Shown here piece by piece: positions 41,980 through 52,037 of a stretch of 64,000 nucleotides of DNA (position 1 is its first letter; each line of letters opens with the position of its first letter). Made by a program: the position numbers and the translations under genes. Under the pieces are notes generated by a model. It was not told the DNA's origin. It saw only the letters and a program-made list of their open reading frames with translations, and did no database searches. The DNA comes from JAENVT01 sp963720775 (GTDB lineage Bacteria > Actinomycetota > Acidimicrobiia > Acidimicrobiales > Ilumatobacteraceae). The DNA lies in contig CAVRGR010000003.1 of NCBI GenBank assembly GCA_963720775.1, forward strand, positions 62,001-126,000. Reading direction: 5' to 3'.

Positions 41980-43262
41980 TCAGCGACCAATTCCCTGGTG
42001 ATCGAAACCGGCGCGGCGCCATTCGTTGCGCTCGAGGAGGTTGCGGGCGTCGATCACTCGCGCGGCCGACCATGACACGCTTCACCTCGGCGATCTCCAG
42101 CCAACGGAACTCGTCCCACTCGGTCAGCACGGCCAGCACATGAGCGCCGGTGCACGCCGCGTAGGGGCTGTCGGCGATCGTGATCCCGGCAGGTAGCCCT
42201 GGCTTCGGCCCGGCGACGGTGGGGTCGTGGGCTTGCACGGTGGCCCCCGCGTCGAGCAGACGCTTGATGATCGCCAGCGACGGCGAATCGCGGAGGTCAT
42301 CGGTTCGGGCCTTGAACGTCAGTCCCCACACGGCGATCGTCGCCGTGCTGAGATCGCCTCCGGCGGCGACGCGGATCTTGTCGGTGACGCGGTCGAACTG
42401 TTCTTCGTTGACGTTGATCACGCCTTCGAGCAGATCGAAGTGGTAGCCGGCTTCGTTGGCGATCTTCAACAAGCGCCCGGGTGTCTTTCCCGAAGCAACT
42501 GCCACCCCACCCCGGCCCTGGGCGTAGGAAGTCTTGGCCGATGCGCTTGTCGGAGCCAATACCGACCACGACATCGTTGACGTCGGCGCCGACGCCTTCA
42601 CAGATGGCGGCAATCGCGTTGACGAAGCTGAGCTTGGTGGCGAGGAACGCGTTGGCCGCATATTTGATGGTCTCGGCCGAGGCTGGATCGGTGATGATCA
42701 CCGGAGCGCTGATGCGGTCGTAGAGCGACGACACCTTGAGAGCCGCAGCCTGATCGTCGCAACCGATCACGACACGGTCGGGTCTGAGGAAGTCCTGCAC
42801 GGCAGAACCCTCGCGGAGGAACTCGGGATTGGAGACAACCTTGACGTCGGGCCGCCGCATGACGCGCTCGACGACCTTGGCGCTGCCGACGGGCACGGTC
42901 GACTTGTTGACGACAACCGACTCGTACGGCAGGACCGGGCCTATCTCTCTTGCTGCCGCCTCGATGTAGCTGAGATCGGCGGAGCCATCCTCGCCCTGTG
43001 GAGTCGGCACGCACAGGAAGGCGATGTCGCAATCCTTGGCCGCGGCGGCCGCGCCGAGAACGAACGACAACCTGCCCCCCGACAGGCCCTCTTCGACGAG
43101 CTCCTGCAGGCCGAGCTCGACGATGGGGATCAACCCGTTGCGAAGGCTCTCGACCTTGGCCGGATCGATGTCGGCACACACGACGTGGTGGCCCATATGG
43201 GCGAAACAGGCGCCGGTCGTGAGGCCTACGTAGCCGGTACCGATGACAGCGATCTTGGCCAT
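41980..43262 (-). CDS. ugd: UDP-glucose 6-dehydrogenase, two frameshifts
   Basis: Joining three frames gives about 426 residues. The N-terminal part (VIGTGYVGLTTGACFA, CVPTPQGEDG, STVPVGSA, SNPEFLREGSAV, ETIKYAANAFLATKLSF) and GPGWGGSCFGKDT with the catalytic Cys are in frame; then one extra base near 42472 shifts to KIANEAGYHF...GLTFKARTDDLRDSP, and a second near 42058 shifts to VIDARNLLERNEWRRAGF. Removing one base at each point restores the typical end. It oxidises UDP-glucose to UDP-glucuronate. Assembly errors or recent decay could both explain this. Confidence 0.85.
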
Positions 43263-43323
43263 GGCTTGGAGAGGTTAACGGCCCCGCTTGCCGACGCCTT
43301 GCTGTCGAGCGGCGGTGCGGCCC

Positions 43324-43773
43324 TCACTCGATGTCCATCGAATCGAAGGTCAGCGTCAACTCCTCGACGGCGATGTCGCTCGAGCCGGCGTCGAGTGGAT
43401 CGACGCGGTAGTTGACGGGAAACGCGTTGCGAAATCGCCACACCCACACCGCGGCCCGCTCTTCGTCGAGCAGCGTGATGGTGATGCTGCGATCGACGTT
43501 CGGCTGACCCTCGCGGGCCTGCTTCCACCACTCCCACAGATCGGTCGAACCGCTCAGTCCGCGCTTCAGGACGAGGGGCCCGTACTTGGCCAGGCCCGGT
43601 TGCTTGTGCGACTCCTGAGTCTTCTCGTTGCCGTTTCGATAGGCGACCACGTCGACCATCGCATCGGGCAGTTCCACACGGAAGAACGTTGCCCGGGGAT
43701 CGGACGAGTCGTAGATGCCCATGTCGACGAGGAAGTTCGACGCTTCGTACGGGTGATCGCGAAAAGTTGCCAT
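43324..43773 (-). CDS. Phage tail tube / contractile injection system tube protein (gp19 family), orphan
   Basis: A 149-residue protein. NFLVDMGI, FFRVELPDA, YRNGNEKT..HKQPGLAKYGPLVLKRGLSG, LWEWWKQA and the end EELTLTFDSMDI are characteristic of the T4-like phage tail tube / Afp-type tube protein. No sheath, baseplate or other tail gene is seen nearby. ATG 43773 is the likely start; it is divergent from the PadR gene across a palindromic operator. Confidence 0.8.
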   Translation of the reverse strand: MATFRDHPYEASNFLVDMGIYDSSDPRATFFRVELPDAMVDVVAYRNGNEKTQESHKQPGLAKYGPLVLKRGLSGSTDLWEWWKQAREGQPNVDRSITITLLDEERAAVWVWRFRNAFPVNYRVDPLDAGSSDIAVEELTLTFDSMDIE

Positions 43774-43800
43774 CTCGTCATCATGACAGGTTGTCAACGA

Positions 43801-43826
43801 TGCAATAACGATATATCGTGACTGCA
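43801..43826. promoter_or_regulatory. PadR-type operator-like palindrome in the divergent promoter
   Basis: A perfect 12-base palindrome ACGATATATCGT (43808-43819), extended to a 26-base near-palindrome with TGCA at both ends. It lies between the tail-tube and PadR genes and overlaps a plausible promoter (TTGTCA at 43791-43796). Autoregulation by PadR is the simple reading. Confidence 0.6.
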
Positions 43827-43898
43827 TCACAACAAGAGACCGCCGCATTGCGGTCGGTCAACGGGCCGCACTGCGGCCAAGTCACAGGAGAGACCACC

Positions 43899-44480
43899 AT
43901 GGATCCACGATCCGGACAACATGAACACGATCACGATCACCGACAGTTCGGTGGTCCACGAAGAGGGCGGGGCGGGCGGCGGGGCCGCGGCTTTGGCTTC
44001 GGCCCTGATGCACCGGTGGGCCGCGGCCCACGGCGAGGGCGCGGCGACGTTCGCACCGCAGCACTGCTGCTGCTGCTCGAACGGCCCATGCACGGCTACG
44101 AGATGATCCTCGAGATCCGCGAGCGCAGCGGCGAGGCATGGAGCCCGAGCCCCGGTGCCATCTACCCGACCATCCAGCTGCTCACGGACGAGGGCCTCAT
44201 CACCACGAACGACGAAGATGGCAAGAAGGTGTCGAGCCTCACTGCTGCCGGTCGCGTCGTTGCCCAGGAGCTGGCGGCCACCAAGACGGCACCGTGGGAC
44301 GACGCGTCGGACGATGCGGGCGAGGGCGCACCGAGCCTGCGCCGAGCGATCCACAACTTGCTCATGGCTACCAAGCAGGTGGCCATGGCCGGCACGACGG
44401 CACAACGGCAACGTGCCACAGAGCTGCTCGACGAAGCCCGGCGCAAGATCTACGCGATGCTTGCCTCCGACGAGACCTGA
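43899..44480 (+). CDS. PadR-family transcriptional regulator with His/Gly-rich N-terminus
   Basis: A 193-residue regulator. Residues about 5-48 are low-complexity His/Asp then Gly/Arg-rich (HEHDHDH), which could bind metals; a winged-helix follows (TAALLLLLERPMHGYEMILEI, SPGAIYPTIQLLTDEGLI) and a helical dimerisation part ends it. ATG 43899 has an AGGAG site eight bases upstream. Genuine target unknown. Confidence 0.9.
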   Translation: MDPRSGQHEHDHDHRQFGGPRRGRGGRRGRGFGFGPDAPVGRGPRRGRGDVRTAALLLLLERPMHGYEMILEIRERSGEAWSPSPGAIYPTIQLLTDEGLITTNDEDGKKVSSLTAAGRVVAQELAATKTAPWDDASDDAGEGAPSLRRAIHNLLMATKQVAMAGTTAQRQRATELLDEARRKIYAMLASDET

Positions 44481-44557
44481 CCAGGGTGGTCGGGCGTAGA
44501 CCCAGGACGCGGTACGCTGCGCGAAATTGACGGATCGCGATCCGGAGGAGGCCCACT

Positions 44558-45196
44558 GTGTCGGCATTCACTTACGACGTGGAGTACCAAGAGGAACGCA
44601 ACCGCCTGACGGTTGCGTTCCGCATCATCTGGGCCATCCCGCACTTGGTCATCGCCTACGCGTGGGGCACCCTCGCCAACGTTCTCGGGCTCGTTCAGTG
44701 GTTCATCATCCTGTTCACCGGCAAGCGCAACGAAGGCATCTGGAAGCTCCAGCAGAGCTATCTCTACTACTACTGCAGGGTCTACGGCTACGTGGCTCTT
44801 CTCTTCGATCAGTACCCCGCGTTCGGCACCGACCCGGGCTCGGTGCCGGTGCGCAGCGACATCTCCTACGAGGCATCGGCCAACCGGCTGAGCAGCGCGT
44901 TGCGCTTCATCTGGGCGATCCCCGCGGCAATCATCTTGATCTTCGTGGCCATCGGAGCCGAGGTACTCGTTCTCATCTCGTGGTTCGCGATCGTCATCAC
45001 TGGCAAGCAGCCCCGTGGCATGTGGGAGTTCGTGCTCAAGGCGATGAGGTTCGGCCTCCAACTGGAGTCCTACATCCTGTTGATGACCGACGTGTACCCG
45101 AAGTTCGGTGCCGGCGCCGGGGTTCCCGCCGCCGGATCGCCGCCACCTCCTCCGCCACCGAGCTCGTCCATTCCACCGCCCCCGCCGCCCGCCTGA
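44558..45196 (+). CDS. DUF4389 membrane protein with internal duplication
   Basis: A 212-residue protein with four transmembrane helices. The two halves repeat: RNRLTVAFRIIWAIPHLVIAY.....WFIILFTGKRNEGIW and ANRLSSALRFIWAIPAAIILI.....WFAIVITGKQPRGMW. A long Pro/Ser tail (SPPPPPPPSS) ends it. GTG 44558 is the start. Function unknown. Confidence 0.85.
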   Translation: MSAFTYDVEYQEERNRLTVAFRIIWAIPHLVIAYAWGTLANVLGLVQWFIILFTGKRNEGIWKLQQSYLYYYCRVYGYVALLFDQYPAFGTDPGSVPVRSDISYEASANRLSSALRFIWAIPAAIILIFVAIGAEVLVLISWFAIVITGKQPRGMWEFVLKAMRFGLQLESYILLMTDVYPKFGAGAGVPAAGSPPPPPPPSSSIPPPPPPA

Positions 45197-45231
45197 CCGG
45201 AGAGTGCGCGAAAGTGTTGCCCGTGGGCACC

Positions 45232-45516
45232 ATGTACGAGGAAGCTGGGCAACAGTTCGACATCAGCGACGACGAGCTCACCGAACTCGCCCTCGCCGCC
45301 GATCCCAACGAGCCGATCGCCGACGATGCGGTGCCCCTGCGTGCGATCGACGCCGAAGGTGAGTCGCTCCTGCCTGCGTGGTACATGCCGGTATCGGCCG
45401 GCAGGGTGCGCCGCGACTGGAGATCGCGTGTGGCGATCTCCATGGCGGTGGGCATCGTGTTGATCAACGCATGCGGCTTGTGCATCACCAATGGGTTCCC
45501 GGAGATCCCCTGGTAG
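45232..45516 (+). CDS. Small C-tail membrane protein
   Basis: A 94-residue protein: acidic N-terminal half (FDISDDELTELALAADPN), then a membrane segment near the end (VAISMAVGIVLINACGLCI, with two Cys) and the tail TNGFPEIPW. ATG 45232 is one choice; a GTG at 45214 is another. Its TAG overlaps the GTG of the next gene by one base, so they are co-translated. Confidence 0.7.
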   Translation: MYEEAGQQFDISDDELTELALAADPNEPIADDAVPLRAIDAEGESLLPAWYMPVSAGRVRRDWRSRVAISMAVGIVLINACGLCITNGFPEIPW

Positions 45517-46229
45517 TGCCGGAGCGATTGGAACCGGTCCCCGAGGACTGGAGCAGAGCTCTCGGTGTGGTCGCTCACCCAGACGACATGGAATACGGCG
45601 CGGCCAGTGCCGTGGCCCGGTGGACCGATCTCGGCAAGGACGTTCGCTACCTCCTGGTGACCCGGGGCGAAGCCGGCATCGCGACCATGCCGCCCGAGGT
45701 GGTCGGCCCGATCCGCGAACGTGAGCAGCGGCGTAGCTGCCAAGCAGTTGGTGTCACTGCGGTCGAGTTCCTCGAGCATCCTGACGGATTGGTCGAGGAG
45801 GGCATCGATCTTCGGCGTGACATCGCCACGGCGATCCGCCGCCACCGGCCCGAGATGATCCTGTCGATCAACCATCGCGACAGCTTCGGTGGCCCCAATT
45901 GGAACCACGCCGATCATCGCGCCGTCGGACGTGCCCTGCTCGATGCCGTTCGCGACGCAGCCAATCCTTGGATCTTCCCGGAGTGCGGGCCCGCATGGGC
46001 GGGTGTGCGGTTCGCCGCGTTCGGCGGTTCGCCACAGTCAACACATGCCGTCGATGTCACCGGATACCTCGACCGCGGCATCGAGTCGTTGCTCTGTCAC
46101 GAGTTGTACCTGGCCAACCTCGGCGAGGGATCCGGCGACCCAGGCGCGTTCCTTCGCTCGAACGCTGAAGGCACCGGAGCCAGCCTCGGGGTGCGTCACG
46201 CGGTGGCCTTCGAGCTCGTGATCTTTTGA
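45516..46229 (+). CDS. PIG-L family deacetylase
   Basis: A 237-residue zinc hydrolase from GTG 45516. Metal ligands are in VVAHPDDMEYGA (HPDD) and NWNHADHRAVG (HxxH). This family deacetylates N-acetylglucosamine conjugates, including the mycothiol precursor (MshB) and Mca. The sequence cannot assign the specific substrate. Confidence 0.85.
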   Translation: MPERLEPVPEDWSRALGVVAHPDDMEYGAASAVARWTDLGKDVRYLLVTRGEAGIATMPPEVVGPIREREQRRSCQAVGVTAVEFLEHPDGLVEEGIDLRRDIATAIRRHRPEMILSINHRDSFGGPNWNHADHRAVGRALLDAVRDAANPWIFPECGPAWAGVRFAAFGGSPQSTHAVDVTGYLDRGIESLLCHELYLANLGEGSGDPGAFLRSNAEGTGASLGVRHAVAFELVIF

Positions 46230-46366
46230 CCTGTCGATCAATCACGGCGCCGGCCAGGTAGTCTTGGCGTCCGGGGTCGGCGACCCCCCATACGACGAGC
46301 GCCGGTCGAGACCCGCACGAGAGCGAGGTGCCGTGTCTCCCGCCCTGCCGGCGCAGGACGAAGTTG

Positions 46367-49300
46367 ATGCGCGACTCACCACAACTCATTGCTGCCATCT
46401 GGTCGATCTCCGAAGGTCGGGGATCCGACGACGAGCTCACGTTGCTGCGCGCCGATGAGCAGGCTTCACTCAGCCTGCTCGATCGCCTGATCGTCGAGAC
46501 CGAGGCCGACTTGGCGGTTGTTCGCAATCTGCCGGGTGACGAACGCGACCAGGTGGTTGCCGATTTCACCGACACGCTCCATGGCCTTCGCGCCACCGCC
46601 GCCCAGTTGCGCCCCGAACCGATCGCTCCCGTCGGCTCCGTCGTCGACGATTTCGACTCGGCAGCCTTCGAGTACGAGGAGGCCGGCGAGGTGCAGCTGC
46701 AAGCCTCGTGGTCGGCCGGCCAGGTGGTGGTGTGGGCGGGGGGCCGTGGCGCGGCGCCCGAGGGCAACGACGCTCTGGCGACGCGGCTGGAAGCCATCGG
46801 CGGGCCTGCTGTCGGCTGGCAACTCCATGCCGGTGTTTCGCTACCAGGTGGCCGCCGTGCCGAGGCTGTCTCCATTCCGATGAAAGACGCCCTCGGGTGG
46901 CTGGTGGCGATCGCTGGCGGCCACGACCAGCCCGGCGTCGGTGCAAGCGTGTCGTGGCTCGGCCGGGTCGCGCTGGAAGGTGTACGACTCGCGGCACGCG
47001 GGGCAATCGTTCCCAGCGTTCGCAGCTCGGGCCAGCCCAAAGGTGGGCTCGTCGAATCGAGCGTTCGATGGGTTCCGGCTCAGATCGATCGCGACGCAGT
47101 CAATGCGCTGGCCGCGCTGATGCCGGGCGCTGTCGTCGCCGCCGGCGGGGGCGATGGTCGGGCGACAGTCACGGCGGTCATCGCTGCTGCGGTCGAGGCG
47201 ATCGTCAGCCTGAGCGTCGAGCGGATAGAGCTGCCGTCGGCGCCGCCCAGCACCTCTCGACCTGCCGAGGTCGACGCCATGGTGCTCGCCCGCATGGACG
47301 GTGATCCCTTCAATGCGCCGTCGACGCTCGCCACGGCAACGGCGAGGAAGCTGGATCAGTGGTCTCGCTCGGTCACCGATCCGATGCGCCCGAGGTTGCT
47401 CGTGCAGCTCGATCCTCCACTGCCTGGCGGCGTGTGGCTCGTCTCGGTCTTTGCTCCCTCCGGAAAGACGATCGTGCCGTTCGACACTGCGATGCGTACC
47501 GACGCCGGCCGGCGTCTGCACAGCGGCGAGTGGCAACGGCTGGTGCGGCTGGTCCCTGCCCTCGATCGCACTGGCGTGACACGTCGCGGTCAGGTCGCCA
47601 TCAGCCAGGACGAGGCGTGGGAGTTCATGACCGTCACCGGACCGATGCTGGCCTCGATCGGCTTCGACGTGCGGTTGCCGGCGCTGTCGCGTCGCAAGGC
47701 GAAAGCGTCGCTGCGGCTCTTTGCGGATACTCCGCAGAGCTCGGTCGTCGGTGCTCGCCAGCTCAGCAACGTTGCGTGGACCGTCCTCTTCGACGATGCC
47801 GAGTTGACGGCTGACGACGTGAAGCGGCTTGCCCGTCAGGCCCGTCCCCTCGTGCAGTCGCGCGGCCGCTGGATCGAGGTCGATCGGTTCGATGTCGAAC
47901 AGGCTGCGGCCGCTCTGGCAGCTCGTGAGTCGGTGACGCAGTTGACCGGCGCCGAGATCCTTCGGCACAGCATCGGTCTCGGCGGTTCGGGGATGTCGGG
48001 CGGTGTGGTCGTGGCCGGCAACAGCTGGGCGAACGACATCGTCCGGCGGGCCGGCGAGATGTCGGTGTCGGCGGTCGTCAAGCCGGAGGGCTTCGTCGGC
48101 ACGTTGCGCACCTACCAGGCCGAAGCGGTTGCCTGGATCGGCTTTCTCGATGGCGCCGGGCTCGGTGGATGCCTCGCGCTCGACATGGGCCTCGGCAAGA
48201 CGCCGACGGTGCTGGCCCACCTTGCCCGCCCGACGGCTGATGGCAGCACGCTGGTCATCGCGCCGGCCGCGGTGGTCGGCAACTGGGCAGCCGAGGCAGC
48301 GCGTTTCACGCCCGGTCTACGCGTGGTCGTTCATCACGGGGCGTCCCGCGCCTCCGCCGGTGAGCTGGCCGCCGATATCGCCGGTGCCGACCTGGTGATC
48401 ACCACCTACGCGACAGCAGTCCGCGACATCGACGCCCTCACTGCCACGTCGTGGCGAACGCTCGTGCTCGACGAGGCACAGGCGATCAAGAACCCCACGA
48501 GCGACACCGCGCAACAGCTCCGCCGTCTGCGTGCCAAGACCCGTCTCGCCCTCACCGGCACGCCGATCGAGAACGGGCTCGGCGATCTTTGGGCCATCCT
48601 CGACTTCACCAACCCGGGCCTTGTCGGTTCGCGTCCTTCGTTCATCGCCCAGATGTCGGGCGACGGTGAGGCCGCTCTACGCGCCCTGAACGGTCTGCTG
48701 CTCTTCCGTCGCACGAAGACCGAACCGGAAGTCGCCGTCGAGTTGCCCGACAAGATCGACGAGCTCGACCACTGCACCATGACCCCCGAGCAGATCGGCC
48801 TGTACCAGGCGGTGCTCGACGATCTCGTCGAGAACGTGGCCGACGCCGACGTGCTCGCCGACACGAAGAAGGGCGCGATCCTGGCCGCCATCACCGCGCT
48901 GAAGCAGATCTGCAATCACCCCTCTGCATATCGCGACGACGGCCAACCGCTGGCCGGCCGCTCCGGGAAGCTGGCCCGACTCGAAGAGATCGTCGAATCG
49001 GTGTTTGCCGCCGGCGAGCGGATCCTCATCTTCACGCACTTCGCCACGTGGGGCCGGCGGCTGGCCGACCATCTCACCGAGTGCACGGGCGAGCCGATCT
49101 CCTGCTACGACGGCAGCCTCGCCAGGGGAGTACGCGACCGGCTGGTCGAAGAGTTCCAGACCAAGGATGGCCCTGGGGCGATGGTGCTGTCGCTCAAGGC
49201 GGGTGGCACCGGACTGAACCTCACTGCAGCCAACCACGTCGTGCTCTACGACCGTTGGTGGAACCCGGCGGTCGAAGACCAGGCGCGCGACCGCGCCTGG

Positions 49301-49510
49301 CGAATTGGTCAGAGCCGCACGGTCATCTCCCACCGCCTCGTCTGTCCCGGCACGATCGACGAGCGTGTCGAAGAGATCGTGGCCGGCAAGCGCCACATCG
49401 CTCAGCTCGTGCTGCCGCGATCGAGCACGATCGCCGATCTCAATGCCGACCAACTCCGTCTCGCCCTCGGGTTGCGCCCCGAAGAGCTCCTCGCAGGGGA
49501 CGACCGATGA
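46367..49510 (+). CDS. SNF2/RAD54-family helicase (HepA-like)
   Basis: A 1047-residue ATPase. An N-terminal region of about 560 residues of the SNF2-associated type (KASLRLFADTPQSS, WIEVDRFDVEQAAAAL) precedes a SWI2/SNF2 motor: RTYQAEAVAWIGFL, Walker A LDMGLGKTPT near residue 605-615, DEAQ box LDEAQAIKN, and the helicase-C end ARDRAWRIGQSRTVISHRLV. It remodels DNA-protein or RNA polymerase complexes in related species. Start uncertain between ATG 46367 and GTG 46328. Confidence 0.9.
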   Translation: MRDSPQLIAAIWSISEGRGSDDELTLLRADEQASLSLLDRLIVETEADLAVVRNLPGDERDQVVADFTDTLHGLRATAAQLRPEPIAPVGSVVDDFDSAAFEYEEAGEVQLQASWSAGQVVVWAGGRGAAPEGNDALATRLEAIGGPAVGWQLHAGVSLPGGRRAEAVSIPMKDALGWLVAIAGGHDQPGVGASVSWLGRVALEGVRLAARGAIVPSVRSSGQPKGGLVESSVRWVPAQIDRDAVNALAALMPGAVVAAGGGDGRATVTAVIAAAVEAIVSLSVERIELPSAPPSTSRPAEVDAMVLARMDGDPFNAPSTLATATARKLDQWSRSVTDPMRPRLLVQLDPPLPGGVWLVSVFAPSGKTIVPFDTAMRTDAGRRLHSGEWQRLVRLVPALDRTGVTRRGQVAISQDEAWEFMTVTGPMLASIGFDVRLPALSRRKAKASLRLFADTPQSSVVGARQLSNVAWTVLFDDAELTADDVKRLARQARPLVQSRGRWIEVDRFDVEQAAAALAARESVTQLTGAEILRHSIGLGGSGMSGGVVVAGNSWANDIVRRAGEMSVSAVVKPEGFVGTLRTYQAEAVAWIGFLDGAGLGGCLALDMGLGKTPTVLAHLARPTADGSTLVIAPAAVVGNWAAEAARFTPGLRVVVHHGASRASAGELAADIAGADLVITTYATAVRDIDALTATSWRTLVLDEAQAIKNPTSDTAQQLRRLRAKTRLALTGTPIENGLGDLWAILDFTNPGLVGSRPSFIAQMSGDGEAALRALNGLLLFRRTKTEPEVAVELPDKIDELDHCTMTPEQIGLYQAVLDDLVENVADADVLADTKKGAILAAITALKQICNHPSAYRDDGQPLAGRSGKLARLEEIVESVFAAGERILIFTHFATWGRRLADHLTECTGEPISCYDGSLARGVRDRLVEEFQTKDGPGAMVLSLKAGGTGLNLTAANHVVLYDRWWNPAVEDQARDRAWRIGQSRTVISHRLVCPGTIDERVEEIVAGKRHIAQLVLPRSSTIADLNADQLRLALGLRPEELLAGDDR

Positions 49511-49788
49511 GCCGCCCGACGCGTCGCGGCCCCAACAACGGCCGGCGCCCGCAGGCCAAGCGACCCGGTGCGGTCGACATCTGGCGCGTGCCCGGCCCGC
49601 TACCAGCGATCGAGCCGATTGCCGTGCCACCGGATCCGGGGGCGTTGATGCGCTCCCTCGGCGACCCGCCGATGCGCGATGGCGCAGGCGCGGCCAAGGC
49701 GTTCATCGAGGTCGCCCAACGAGCCTCGGCAATCGCTGCAGCGTTGGCGCTCAGCGTCGATCTCCTCGCCGAATCCACCGACGACTGA
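49507..49788 (+). CDS. Small hypothetical protein coupled to the SNF2 helicase
   Basis: A 93-residue protein overlapping the helicase stop by ATGA, so a likely partner. Basic N-terminus (RPTRRGPNNGRRPQAKRPG), a Pro-rich middle (PIAVPPDPGALMRSLGDPPM) and an alanine-rich helix. It resembles the small protein seen after such helicases in actinobacteria. Two palindromic repeats follow. Confidence 0.7.
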   Translation: MSRPTRRGPNNGRRPQAKRPGAVDIWRVPGPLPAIEPIAVPPDPGALMRSLGDPPMRDGAGAAKAFIEVAQRASAIAAALALSVDLLAESTDD

Positions 49789-49814
49789 CGCCCGCGTTCG
49801 CACACATCTGACCC

Positions 49815-49859
49815 TGTGGAGTGTTTGCCGCCTTCCCGGGTGCCTCGAGAAACTCCACA
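49815..49859. repeat. Palindromic repeat family A, copy 3
   Basis: A 45-base element with arms TGTGGAGT and ACTCCACA, only seven bases before copy 4. Confidence 0.75.
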
Positions 49860-49866
49860 CCCACTC

Positions 49867-49911
49867 TGTGGAGTGTTTGGCGTCCACCTGGGTGCCTCGG
49901 GAAACTCCACA
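49867..49911. repeat. Palindromic repeat family A, copy 4
   Basis: A 45-base element close to copy 3 in sequence (shared GGGTGCCTCG and AAACTCCACA). Together these form a tandem pair downstream of the helicase operon. Confidence 0.75.
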
Positions 49912-49963
49912 CCGAGGCGGTTCTCGCTAACGTCGTGCGGATGTCGGCTTTGGTGACGGAACG

Positions 49964-50534
49964 ATGACCTCGACCGATTCCGAATACACCCGGCGCCTTC
50001 AGCGTCTGGGGTCGCGGCCGTGGAAACGACTCGTGCCCAACCCCTATCGGTGGAACGTCCGTCGGCTGGCGACCGGTCGGGTGCTCGACGTCGGGTGCGG
50101 GATCGGGCGTTGCCTCGACTTCATCCGGCCTCGCGGCGTCGGGGTCGACCCGAACGAAACCGCCATCGCCGTGTGCACGCGGAACGGCCACGAGGCCTAC
50201 ACCCCGGCCGATTTTCGCGCGCCTGCCACCGCGACAGTTCGACACGTTGCTGTGCTCGCACGTGCTCGAGCATCTCGACGAGGGCACAGGGGTCGAGCTC
50301 ATCCGCACGTATCTTCCTCATCTCGCCACCGGAGCACGCGTCCTGCTGATCACGCCACAAGAACGCGGGCAGGGATCCGACGCCACCCACGTTCGCTTCA
50401 TGGATGCCGCGGCGCTCACCCGGCTGGTCGCGGAGTGCGGCTTGCAGCTCGAGGGGATCTCCTCGTTCCCGTTCCCTCGGCTCTTCGGACGATGGTTCGT
50501 GTACAACGAGACGGTGACGACAGCGCGACGATGA
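49964..50534 (+). CDS. Class I SAM-dependent methyltransferase, frameshifted
   Basis: The N-terminal frame gives RVLDVGCGIGRCLDFI and GVDPNETAIAVC; the other frame continues FDTLLCSHVLEHLDEG, GARVLLITPQERGQ and FPFPRLFGRWFVYNET. One extra T in TTTT at 50212-50215 joins them into 189 residues. It overlaps the next membrane protein by ATGA. Acts perhaps on sugars or lipid-linked intermediates, given the neighbours. Confidence 0.8.
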
Positions 50535-52037
50535 GCACACCGATGATGCGCGGTGCGGTTGGGTACTTCCTTGCCCTGCTCGTGGTCGTCGTCACGTGGG
50601 CTGTGGGCATTCCGCGGTTCGCTTCGCCAGACGAACCGGCTCACATCTACAAGGCCTACGGAACCGCTCACGGCGAGCTGCTCGGCTCGCCGGCCGGGGC
50701 GGAGTTCGCCAACCTTCCCGCGAACCTGCGCGAGTTCGACGGCCCCGACTCGCTCGGCCCTCCGAGCCCATCGTGTTACAACGGGCTTCCCGACGTTCCA
50801 GCGTCGTGCGTGAGCCCCACTTCGCCACACCTCATCTCCTCGGCGGCGCGGTATCCACCCTGGTACTACGGGCTGGTCGGCGTGCCGGTGGCCGTGTCGG
50901 GTCAGTCGGACAAGGTCCTGCCGTACCGACTCGTATCCGCAGTGCTATGTGTTGCACTGCTGGCACTGGCGATGATCGTTGTCAAGCGCGGGCGGCGCGA
51001 CGAGGTCGTCGCATTGCAGCTAGCGGCGTTCACGCCGATGGCGCTGTTCCTGATGGCGTCGGTCAACCCGAACGCCATCGAGATCGCCGTGTTCGTTGCG
51101 ATCTGGGCGTGCCTCAGTCGCGTAGCGACCGACGCTCGACTACCTCTACGACTGCTGATCCTTGCCTCGTGGCTGTCGGCCGCCGTCGTGTTGATGCGAC
51201 CGATCTCCATCGTGTGGATGGCCGGCACCGTCGTCGTCGCCGTGATCGCGGCCAGTCCTCAGCGGCGCCGCGAACTGCTGCTCGCGGCGATCGTTGGCGT
51301 GGGCAGTAGGCCCGACGACGTTGGCTCTGGTCGGATCGTGGCTGTGGCTCGTGTACTCGCGAATGGAGATCAAGGACGAGCGATTGACGAACACGTTGGA
51401 TCTCGCTGCTGCGCTGCGTCGATCGATCGACAACTGGGGTGGGTACCTCCGCCAGACGATCGGCGTGCTCGGATGGCTCGACACCACGCTGCCCACGTTC
51501 GTCTACGCGGCCTGGTTCGTGGCACTGGGGCTCGTGGCCGTCATCCACCTTCGCAGTGCGACGCGTCGCACGTTCGTTGCTCTGGCGATGCTCGTCGCGG
51601 TGTGGCTGGCCCTGCCGTTGCTGATCAACGGTTTCACCAACTCGCGGGCCGGCCTCACCTACCAAGGCAGGTACTCGCTGCCGATCTTCGTCGGGGTTGC
51701 GTTCCTGCCGGTGTTCAACGACCGGTCGCAGTTGCGAGCGCCCCGGCTCACGCAGCGCTCACTCGTCGGTGCGGTGCTCCTGCTCGTGGTCGTCGGCGAG
51801 GTCGGAGCGTTCTGGGAGATGCTGCGCCGCTTCACGGTCGGCGCCGACGGCAAGATCCTGTTGACCGGCTCGCTGCCGTGGAAGCCATCAGTTGCGCCGA
51901 TGCTGCTGGTGGCGCTGAACGCCGCGGCGATGATCGCGGTCGCGTGGTCAGCTTGGCGACCGTGGGGGCAGGTCGAAGCTGCAACCGGTGAAGGGGACGG
52001 TCAGGGCGCGCAGCATGGCGCGGACCGAGGCCGGTAG
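50531..52037 (+). CDS. DUF2142 membrane protein, frameshifted
   Basis: About 501 residues when one extra G at 51295-51297 is removed. The first frame has ASPDEPAHIYKAYG and seven or so helices; the second has TTLALVGSWLWLVYS, TYQGRYSLPIFVGVAFLPV and the final helices. DUF2142 proteins are polytopic and associated with glycan assembly. Its tail overlaps the convergent glycosyltransferase gene by 90 bases, so the true C-terminus may be shorter. Confidence 0.8.

Noticed and set aside
43324..43773. Prophage remnant
   Set aside because: Only one tail gene is present, with no integrase, att-like repeats or other phage gene near it.
46273..46287. Terminator hairpin GGGGTC-GGC-GACCCC after the PIG-L gene
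   Set aside because: Very short loop and no T-tract; too weak to list as a feature on its own.
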